33,301 nt of DNA, from the NCBI GenBank assembly GCA_012517205.1, contig JAAYVL010000062.1, forward strand, positions 1-33,301, read 5' to 3'. The notes under the pieces are model-generated. The model was not told the origin of the DNA and did not search any database. It was given only the letters and a program-made list of their open reading frames with translations. Of the stretch, positions 26,824-33,301 are shown piece by piece. Source of the stretch: Verrucomicrobiota bacterium. Lineage in GTDB: Bacteria > Verrucomicrobiota > Verrucomicrobiia > Limisphaerales > UBA8199. Position 1 is the first letter of the stretch. The number at the start of each line of letters is the position of its first letter. The translations under genes were made by a program, and so were the position numbers.

Positions 26824-28158
26824 TCAACTGGTTCGGCCCCGAGTAATTTGCTCGGCTGAAGTTTTCCCATCCTGCATGGCATCTTCCATCCCGCCGTAGC
26901 CCCACCCGCCCCACCGGCCACAGGAAAGGATGCCCTGGTCTGCCAGGTAATCAAGAATGACTTGCCGGCTCCGCTCGTAGTTGTGATCGAAAATGACGTA
27001 GGCGAATGGGATCTCGCATAATTTCATGAACAGGACCTCATCCCGGCTCGAAAGCACCCGAGCCTTCCGCAGATCGGACAGCACGCGTTGCTTCAACTGC
27101 TCAGGCTGCTTGAGCAAATCGGCGGCCCCGCCCGACATCTCAACGTAATAGCTGCGGCAGTCCGGGGGCGCGGTCCCCGGATGCACTGCGGAATAAGAGC
27201 CAGTCCGGTAGAAAACATACTCGGGCTCCGGGAAATAAATCCAATGGTGATGACTGGCGGCATCCCCGGGACCGCGCACGCCCAGGTCAAAGTAACGAAC
27301 CGTGGTCGAGCGAAGCTGGCGGGCGGCTTGTTGAACCTCTGCCGGCAGATCCAGCAGCAGCGAAAGGAACTGCGGGAGCGGCGCGGTGTTGAGCAGCCGC
27401 CGGTAAACCACCTGGCGGCCGTCGGACAGCGTGGCAACGCGGCGGCGGGGAGCCACCCGGGTCACGGCAACATTATAGACCGGCGGGACTTGGAGCCCCC
27501 GCGCAATCGCCCGCGGCAGGCCCCCAATGCCCCCTTCGCGAGGATAGACAAACCGGGCATTATAGCCCAGCGACTCGCGCGAAAAGCCCAGCGCGCCCTT
27601 GACGACATCTTCCAGCGAGGGCCGCGGGATAAACCGCTCGGCGTATTCCGGACGCAACTCTTCCAGCCGCACGCCCAGGAGTTTCTCGTTGTACGGCACC
27701 ATGAAATGCCGGGCGATGCCCTCGCCAAAGTTCCGCACGATCCATTCCCGAAAGTCCCGCGGCGCGGCCGCCGCCGGGCTCAGGCCAAAATCTTCAGGGT
27801 GCCGGGCCTCGAGCAATCCGATCAGGCATTCCAGCACCACCTCCCGGGGCAGCCCGTAAGTATTGGCCTGAAACGGGTAAGGAGTGAACGTATCGCACAG
27901 GTGGATGACGGCTTTTCGTCCGTGCTCGACGAGTCCGTCAGGCAGAAGCTTCCGCACCAGCGCCTTCATATAATCGCTCCGCAGGTGCAACCAGTGCCCC
28001 GTGCTGTCGCATAGGAAGCCCGGATGACGCTCATGCGTGCGGGCCATGCCGCCCGGTTCGCCCTCGCGCTCCACGAGGAGATAATCCCCCGCCAGATGAT
28101 ACGCGCAGGAAAGGCCGGTCAGGCCCGCCCCGATGATCAGTGTTGCATGTGTTTCCAC
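26824..28158 (-). CDS. FAD-dependent oxidoreductase, UDP-galactopyranose mutase/protoporphyrinogen oxidase-like
   Basis: A 444-residue flavoprotein with GTG start. The dinucleotide-binding motif is GAGLTG (residues 10-15), with E30 in LLVEREGEPGGMART binding the ADP ribose. The C-terminal FAD segment is GGWGYGGMEDAMQDG. The region STGHWLHLRSDYMKALVRKL resembles the substrate side of UDP-galactopyranose mutase-like proteins found in polysaccharide loci. It may rearrange or oxidise a nucleotide sugar, but amine-oxidase and porphyrinogen-oxidase relatives share the fold. First gene of the methyltransferase/GT4 operon; 111 bp separate it from the rhamnosidase gene upstream. Confidence 0.82.
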   Translation of the reverse strand: METHATLIIGAGLTGLSCAYHLAGDYLLVEREGEPGGMARTHERHPGFLCDSTGHWLHLRSDYMKALVRKLLPDGLVEHGRKAVIHLCDTFTPYPFQANTYGLPREVVLECLIGLLEARHPEDFGLSPAAAAPRDFREWIVRNFGEGIARHFMVPYNEKLLGVRLEELRPEYAERFIPRPSLEDVVKGALGFSRESLGYNARFVYPREGGIGGLPRAIARGLQVPPVYNVAVTRVAPRRRVATLSDGRQVVYRRLLNTAPLPQFLSLLLDLPAEVQQAARQLRSTTVRYFDLGVRGPGDAASHHHWIYFPEPEYVFYRTGSYSAVHPGTAPPDCRSYYVEMSGGAADLLKQPEQLKQRVLSDLRKARVLSSRDEVLFMKLCEIPFAYVIFDHNYERSRQVILDYLADQGILSCGRWGGWGYGGMEDAMQDGKTSAEQITRGRTS

Positions 28159-28269
28159 AAAACCCGGTTGTCCGATGAGTCGCTTGCCAATTAACGGCAG
28201 TTGATCCGCAGCCTACCTATCCCAAGCGCCCAGGAAAAGCTTTTATCGCAGCCGCCGCGCCGCGCCGGC

Positions 28270-31068
28270 TCATTCGAGCGGGCTGGCGAAGTGATATTCA
28301 CCCGCGGCCACGTTCAGCACGACGCTCCCGTTCTCCCGCCCGGAAAGGCGCACGCCCGCGGCGCGGGCAATCGGCTGGCCTCCCTCCGTGATTTCCGCGC
28401 CCGCCCGGGCCGGCACGAAAACCGTCGCCACGGCGCCGACCGGAACCCGGATATGGAGCTTGAACTGGCCGCCTTCCCTTCGCCACTCGCTGACCACTTT
28501 CCCGCGCACGGAATCATAACTCGCGGCCACCCAGCGCAGGCCGCCCACCGGTTGCGGCCGGATGAGGATCCGATCAAAGCCCGCGGCGTCCGGCGCGGCA
28601 TTGATGCCCGCCAGCACTTTGTAGAACCACTCGCTGACCGAGCCGAACATCGGGTGGTTGTGCGAATAGGTGTTGTCGCTGAACTCCCAATGCTCCCACA
28701 ACGTCGTCGCGCCGTTCTCCAACATGTGGCCCCAGCCCGGAAAGGTGCGCTGATTCACCACCTGGAACGCGGTGTCCGCCCGCCCCAGGTCCGCCAGCGC
28801 GTGCAGCATGAACCGGGTGCCGAAGATGCCCGTGCTCAAGTGGCCGTGATGGGTTTCTTCAATGTCCCGCACCAGCACCGCCAGCGCGCGGTCCTTTTCT
28901 TCCGGCGGCACCAGCCCCAGGTGCAGCGCAAACGCCTGGCAGGCCTGCGTGGCCGTGTCATAACGTCCCGTGCCCGGCTGCAGGAATCGGCGGTTGAACG
29001 CGGCCTTGATCGTTTCCGCCAGCGCCGCCGCTTCCGCCGCTTCCGCGTCCTTTCCCAGCACCCGCGCGAGGCGGGCCAGCAACCGGGCATTGAGGTAGTA
29101 GAAGCCGGTGCCCGTCAGGGCGCGCGGCTTGGGCACGAGGCTTTCATGGTCGCTGATGCCATTGTCCAGGATGCCGTCCCGCGCCTGCGATTGCAGCAGC
29201 CCCAGCCACCGCCGCGCCGCCTCATAATTCTCCTCCAGCAACCGCCGGTCGCCATAATGCTGATAAAGCCCCCACAGGAGAAACGGGTGCGCGGTGCCCC
29301 AGCCCACCGGCCCCGAGCGTTCCCCCAGCCCCTCGTCGCTGATCCCCACGAAGGGCGCGGTCTCCGTGAACCCGCCATTCGGGCGCACCGCGTCGGCCAG
29401 ATCCCGCACCGCCTTGGCATAAAAACGCCCCATATCAAAGTTGAACAGGGCCATCTCGCCGGACGCTACGATGTCGCCCCCGTAGCCGAACTTCTCGCGG
29501 TGCGGGCAATCGGATTGCACGCTGAACAGGTTGCTCAGCTCCGTCCAGAGCACCATCTCCTGGATCCGGTTGAACTGCTCGTTGGAGCAGGCGAACGAAC
29601 CCACCGGCGCCACATCCGCGTTAAGCCGCAACCCGTCCAGCGATGCCAGCGTCGGCTGCCCCGGGTAGCCCGTCACCTCGACATAGCGGAACCCATGGAA
29701 CGTAAACCGCGGCGTGTAGATTTCCCTCCCCTGCCCCTTGAGGATGTAGTCATCCATTTGCCAGGCCGTTTTGGGCGCGCCCTGCCCGTCGTAACGGTAG
29801 TCGCGGCCGCCGCCTTTAATCTGGCCGCAGACGGCGGTCATCCCGTTGAGGGTGCCGTCCGGGTAAAGCAGCTCTCCGTAGCGCAGTTTCACGCGCGTGC
29901 CCGCCGGCCCCTGAACGCGCAGCCGCGCCCAGCCCGCAAAGTTTTGCCCGAAATCAAAGATATGGACGCCCGGCTTCGGCTCGGTGAGTTTGACGGGCTG
30001 GAGCACGCGCGTCACGCGAATCGGCGGCGCATCCTGCGCCTGCAAGGGGCCCAGTTCGCCGCGGGCGGTTTGCGCCGGTTCCCAGTTCGAATCATCAAAG
30101 CCGGGTTGATCCCAGCCGGGCTGCTCCCGCCGCGCGTCATACACCTCGCCCAAGTACACGCTATTGCGCCGGATGGGGCCGGGGCCGGTCTTCCAACTGA
30201 CATCCGTGCCCAGCGTTTGCGTGGTTCCGTCCGCCAGCTCGATCCTTAACTGCGCGATGACGCGCGGCTCGCCGATGGTCAGGTTCTCGCGGGGGTTGAC
30301 ATGCCCCCACAACCGCAGCGGCAGCGGGTTAAACCACCCGTTGCCCAGCATCACTCCCCAGGCGTTGCGCCCCCGCCGCAGGCAAGCCGTCACGTCGTAA
30401 GTCGAATAGAGCACGCGCTGCGAGTAGGTCGTCCAGCCGGGGTCGAGCACCTGGTCGCCCACCCGGCGCCCGTTGAGGCGCAACTCGTAGTAGCCCAGGC
30501 CGCTCACATAAATCCGGGCGCGGCGAATCTTCTTTTCGACCACAAACTCCTTGCGCAGCAGCGGCGCCGGATCGTCCGCGAACAACTGCGACTCCGCAAG
30601 CGGCGCGGGCCTCCGGCGCGTAATCCAGTCCGCCTGCCAATCCGCCGGCGCCAGCAAGCCCATCTCCCACCACGCCGTCTCACTGTACCTCGAGGCCCGC
30701 CCGTCGCGATCCCAGGCGCGCACTGTCCAATAGACCCGCTGGCCCGCGCGCAACGGGCGCCCGCCATAGACGACATGCACCGACTCACTCGAGGCCACCT
30801 TGCCGCTGTCCCACAAATCCGCCCTGCCCTCCGCCAGCAGCTTCGGGCGGGTGGCGGCCAGCACGCGATAAGCCGTTTGCCGCTGCCCGCGCTCCGACGC
30901 CTCCAATCGCCAGCTCAACCGCGGCTGAGGAGTATCAATCCCCAGCGGGTGGGCGCGGTACTCGCACCGCAAGCCTTGCGCATGAAATCCAGCCGCCCGC
31001 CCGGCCGGGGCCGAGACGGCAAGGGTGAGTAAAACCGTGAGCGTGAGCCAGGAACAGCGGTGCATCAT
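28270..31068 (-). CDS. Exported GH78 alpha-L-rhamnosidase
   Basis: About 932 residues from ATG 31068 (MMHRCSWLTLTVLLTLAVSA), with a signal peptide. The frame runs further upstream inside the sulfatase gene. An N-terminal fibronectin-like domain (QPRLSWRLEASERGQRQTAY) and carbohydrate-binding beta domains (YYELRLNGRRVGDQVLDPGW) precede the (alpha/alpha)6 barrel. The general-acid region is SDCPHREKFGYGGD near residue 520 and the second glutamate is in GATTLWEHWEF near residue 790, both GH78 hallmarks. A C-terminal beta domain ends the protein. It should release terminal L-rhamnose from glycans outside the cytoplasm. ATGA overlap with the upstream sulfatase gene implies coupling. Confidence 0.93.
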   Translation of the reverse strand: MMHRCSWLTLTVLLTLAVSAPAGRAAGFHAQGLRCEYRAHPLGIDTPQPRLSWRLEASERGQRQTAYRVLAATRPKLLAEGRADLWDSGKVASSESVHVVYGGRPLRAGQRVYWTVRAWDRDGRASRYSETAWWEMGLLAPADWQADWITRRRPAPLAESQLFADDPAPLLRKEFVVEKKIRRARIYVSGLGYYELRLNGRRVGDQVLDPGWTTYSQRVLYSTYDVTACLRRGRNAWGVMLGNGWFNPLPLRLWGHVNPRENLTIGEPRVIAQLRIELADGTTQTLGTDVSWKTGPGPIRRNSVYLGEVYDARREQPGWDQPGFDDSNWEPAQTARGELGPLQAQDAPPIRVTRVLQPVKLTEPKPGVHIFDFGQNFAGWARLRVQGPAGTRVKLRYGELLYPDGTLNGMTAVCGQIKGGGRDYRYDGQGAPKTAWQMDDYILKGQGREIYTPRFTFHGFRYVEVTGYPGQPTLASLDGLRLNADVAPVGSFACSNEQFNRIQEMVLWTELSNLFSVQSDCPHREKFGYGGDIVASGEMALFNFDMGRFYAKAVRDLADAVRPNGGFTETAPFVGISDEGLGERSGPVGWGTAHPFLLWGLYQHYGDRRLLEENYEAARRWLGLLQSQARDGILDNGISDHESLVPKPRALTGTGFYYLNARLLARLARVLGKDAEAAEAAALAETIKAAFNRRFLQPGTGRYDTATQACQAFALHLGLVPPEEKDRALAVLVRDIEETHHGHLSTGIFGTRFMLHALADLGRADTAFQVVNQRTFPGWGHMLENGATTLWEHWEFSDNTYSHNHPMFGSVSEWFYKVLAGINAAPDAAGFDRILIRPQPVGGLRWVAASYDSVRGKVVSEWRREGGQFKLHIRVPVGAVATVFVPARAGAEITEGGQPIARAAGVRLSGRENGSVVLNVAAGEYHFASPLE

Positions 31069-32597
31069 AATTCTTTTAACTTCGCCTGGAGCGCCGGGTA
31101 CGGGCGGCCAGGAATCAGGTGGGTTCCGTCTGAGAAACCTTCCGGACGGCCGGCAAGCTGCCGGACCATCCGCGCGCGCCATTGCCCGAGCAACGTGCGC
31201 CGGGAGGGCTCCCGGGCCAGGTCATGCTCCTCCCGCGGGTCCCGGGCCAGGTCAAATAACTGCTCGGAGCCGTCCAGCGGCCGCCAGATGTATTTGAACT
31301 GCCCATCCGTCAGGGCCTGGAAAGCCTGGAGCGGACTGTAGCAGGGCGCATGCTCGAAATGCAGGCACTCGCGAAGCCTTTGCGTCTCCCCGCGCAGGAC
31401 GGGAGCCAGGTTCACTCCATCCATCGGCTGCGGGCAGCTCGCGCCGGCCAGGGCCAGCAACGTCGGCATCACATCCTCCAGGCAGACCGGCAGTTCGGAG
31501 CGCAGGCCTCGCTTAAAGCCCAGTTCCGGCGCCGCGGCCACGAGGAATGGGATGTTGGCCGACCCTTCATAAGGCTCGCATTTCCGGTAGAAGCCGTGGT
31601 CTCCGAGCATCTCGCCGTGGTCGGACGTGAACAGGATCACCCAGGGTCGCCGGGCCTTTTGGCTCCGCTTCTTAAATGCGGCCATCAGCGGCGCAATCTG
31701 GTCGTCCAAGTGTTGGATCAGGCCGAAGTAGCCCGCCTCCGCCGCCCGCAAAGCCTCGCCCTCCAGCAACACGCGATGCCCGGGTTTGTCGCCCGCCGGC
31801 GACAGAGCCGGCCAATCCACCCAATCGCCGCGAGCCGGGGCGGGCAGCTTTTGCCTCCAACAGGCATCAAAATACCGCTTGGGGGGAAAAAGCGGCGGGT
31901 GGGGCGCATAAAACGACGCCGTTAGAAAGATCGGCCTTTCGGGGGACAGCTCCTCCAGTATTTTGCGGGCCTGGCGAACCGTCCACGCCGTCGGATGCAA
32001 ATCATCCGCCAGCGGCCACGGCGCGGCCTGCCAGCCATTGTAGGATAAGCCCTGCCTGGTCAGCAGGTTGCGAATCCCGCCGGTGGCGGGCGCCGCCCGC
32101 TTTAGAAACCGGTCGTAGGCATCGTCGTCCACATGAACCGAGCCGCGGATTTCCATCTGGTAGCCGTAGGATTCCTCAAGCGGCTTCTGGTGCATGTAAC
32201 GCCCCACCAGAACGGTCTGGTAACCGGCGGCCGCAAGCCGTTGCGGCAGGGTGGGATAGGGAATGGGTCGGGCCGCGTAGCCTACCACCCCACGGGTGGC
32301 CGGGAAGAGACCCGTAAGCAATGCGGCACGCGCGGGGATGCAGGACGGGCAGGTCGAGTAGGCGCGACGAAACAACGCCCCCTCCGCCGCCAGCTTGTCC
32401 AGATGCGGCGTGCGGACCACCGGATGCCCCAAAAGCGACAGGCAATCTCCGCGCATCTGATCGGGCATGATGAAAAGAATGTCCGGCCTGGCCGGCGGCA
32501 CCGGCGCAGCCCCGGCGCCAGGGCTAACCAACCCCGCCAGTAGCGCCAGCCCAAGGCAGAATCCACGCCCCGGCGGGATGATTACATTTCGTTTCAC
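31065..32597 (-). CDS. Exported formylglycine-dependent sulfatase (CIPAR type)
   Basis: A 510-residue sulfatase with GTG start and a signal peptide (FCLGLALLAGLVSPGAGA). The signature is CIPARAALLTG, with C86 the formylglycine precursor and alanine at the position that is more often serine. Metal-binding segments are DILFIMPDQMRGD (D46) and LFTSDHGEMLGDHGFYRKCE. It should remove sulfate from a carbohydrate outside the cytoplasm; the coupled rhamnosidase suggests a sulfated rhamnose-containing polymer. No Shine-Dalgarno is visible before the GTG. Its stop overlaps the rhamnosidase start. Compared with the sulfatase at 21039-22529, the sequence is clearly divergent, so they are probably different subfamilies. 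Confidence 0.92.
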   Translation of the reverse strand: MKRNVIIPPGRGFCLGLALLAGLVSPGAGAAPVPPARPDILFIMPDQMRGDCLSLLGHPVVRTPHLDKLAAEGALFRRAYSTCPSCIPARAALLTGLFPATRGVVGYAARPIPYPTLPQRLAAAGYQTVLVGRYMHQKPLEESYGYQMEIRGSVHVDDDAYDRFLKRAAPATGGIRNLLTRQGLSYNGWQAAPWPLADDLHPTAWTVRQARKILEELSPERPIFLTASFYAPHPPLFPPKRYFDACWRQKLPAPARGDWVDWPALSPAGDKPGHRVLLEGEALRAAEAGYFGLIQHLDDQIAPLMAAFKKRSQKARRPWVILFTSDHGEMLGDHGFYRKCEPYEGSANIPFLVAAAPELGFKRGLRSELPVCLEDVMPTLLALAGASCPQPMDGVNLAPVLRGETQRLRECLHFEHAPCYSPLQAFQALTDGQFKYIWRPLDGSEQLFDLARDPREEHDLAREPSRRTLLGQWRARMVRQLAGRPEGFSDGTHLIPGRPYPALQAKLKEL

Positions 32598-33197
32598 AAG
32601 CGCGCAGCGTAGCGAATCGGTTCGGCTGCGTCAGGCCAAAATTCGCCAACCCGGAAGCAAGACCAGAGCCTTTGGCTTTGTAGATCATGAGCCGGGGCGG
32701 TTAAGGCTGTGGGTTGGGCGGCGGTTAAGCCCTGCGGAGCGGCTGCCTGGTCGGGCCGCCCAAGGCTTTGGCCATTGGGAACAGCGGAGGTGAGATCGCC
32801 CTCCAAGGCGAGCAGGCTTTCCCGCAGGCAGTCCGGGCGGGCGCGCAAGTGTTTTTCTCAGCCGCCGGGCGAACGGCCCCCGAGCGCCGCGTGTGGGCAC
32901 GCGGCCTACAGGAAATGGAAGCGCGCCGCGGCAAACCTCATGCCCTCTCGCAGCACCGCACTCCCGGCAGACCACAAGCCCTCACGCACCCTCCCGCCCC
33001 CTGTAGGCCGCGTGCCCACACGCGGCGCTTTGCACCCGCCCACCACCGCCAACCCCCAAAAATTGCCCTTGCGCGAAGCCCCCTCGCCCGCCAGCCTTCC
33101 CCAAGACCCTCGGAGTGGTGGTGGCTGGGACTTCCAGTCCAAGGAGTGGCAGGAATCCAAGCCGCTCTCCGGGGCAATAACGGAAAGGTAATTAACT
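32598..33197. other. Non-coding stretch of 600 bp with palindromic repeats
   Basis: No frame here has the composition of a real protein. The left part should contain the promoter of the sulfatase-rhamnosidase operon (minus strand), though no clear -10/-35 pair was found. The right part holds the inverted repeat at 32883-33029 and leads into the ribosome binding site of the gene at the window's end. Confidence 0.5.
32883..33029. repeat. 30-bp perfect inverted repeat with self-complementary arms
   Basis: Bases 32883-32912 are the exact reverse complement of 33000-33029, separated by 87 bp. Each arm is itself a hairpin: GCCGCGTG at 32886-32893 pairs with CACGCGGC at 32898-32905 around TGGG, and the mirror image occurs in the right arm. 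This nested architecture is like paired REP or BIME elements, or a miniature inverted-repeat element. No target-site duplication was detected and no transposase is near. Confidence 0.8.
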
Positions 33198-33301
33198 ATG
33201 AAAATGCTCACCTCTCCGCGCACGGGCAGTCTGGGCGCGGAAACCTACTACCAATCCCCCTTCGGCGTGTGCGCCCGGCGGCGCACCGTTCCCCGGGACC
33301 G
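33198..33301 (+). CDS. Start of an unidentified gene, cut by the window end
   Basis: An open frame begins at ATG 33198 and runs off the end after 34 codons (MKMLTSPRTGSLGAETYYQS at the start, then PFGVCARRRTVPRD). A good ribosome binding site, GGAAAGG at 33182-33188, lies nine bases upstream, stronger than those of most genes in this window. No signal peptide or membrane segment is visible in the available part. The product is not recognised; too little is present to assign a family. Confidence 0.5.
   Translation, partial: MKMLTSPRTGSLGAETYYQSPFGVCARRRTVPRD

Noticed and set aside
28201-30249. Long plus-strand open frame (682 codons) opposite the rhamnosidase gene
   Set aside because: The opposite strand carries a full GH78 enzyme with motifs; this frame is rich in Arg/His/Pro and has no recognisable domain, as expected for antisense frames in high-GC DNA.

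Overview
The window reads as a high-GC bacterial chromosome segment, most likely from Verrucomicrobiota (Pedosphaera/Limisphaera-like). This is an inference from gene style: Tat-exported Gfo/Idh/MocA oxidoreductase paired with a DUF1080 protein, two formylglycine sulfatases, an exported rhamnosidase, and sparse Shine-Dalgarno sequences. No rRNA, CRISPR array, transposase or integrase was seen.

Left (1-4500): an exported sugar-modifying pair on the minus strand (DUF1080 protein, then Tat-exported oxidoreductase, reading frames overlapping by 8 nt). It diverges from a Tat-exported putative TIM-barrel protein interrupted by a beta-rich insert. A small hemerythrin-like protein follows.

Centre (4500-20100, nearly all minus strand): biotin synthase, a small protein of unknown function, signal peptidase I, then the transcription/translation block. 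In transcription order this is tRNA-Thr(GGT), tuf, tRNA-Trp(CCA), tRNA-Ser(TGA), secE, nusG, rplK, rplA, rplJ, rplL, rpoB, rpoC. The classical order is kept, but a serine tRNA sits between trpT and secE. A strong GC hairpin lies between rplL and rpoB, where other bacteria attenuate, and a 12-bp-arm palindrome lies between rpoC and lepB.

Right (20300-28200): HAD phosphatase (phosphoglycolate phosphatase-like), sulfatase and cysteine synthase on the minus strand; then a family 2 glycosyltransferase on plus. It converges, with a 36-nt coding overlap, on a minus-strand cluster of FAD oxidoreductase, TylF-like methyltransferase and GT4 glycosyltransferase. These four look like part of a surface-glycan locus.

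Far right (28270-33301): a sulfatase and GH78 alpha-L-rhamnosidase coupled by an ATGA overlap, suggesting desulfation then trimming of rhamnose-containing sulfated glycans outside the cytoplasm. Upstream is about 600 bp of apparently non-coding DNA carrying a perfect 30-bp inverted repeat whose arms are themselves hairpins. The window ends inside an unidentified gene with a good ribosome binding site.

No complete novel defence or mobile system is evident. The best candidates for new biology are the nested palindromic element, the interrupted TIM-barrel protein, the small glycan cluster and the sulfatase-rhamnosidase pair.
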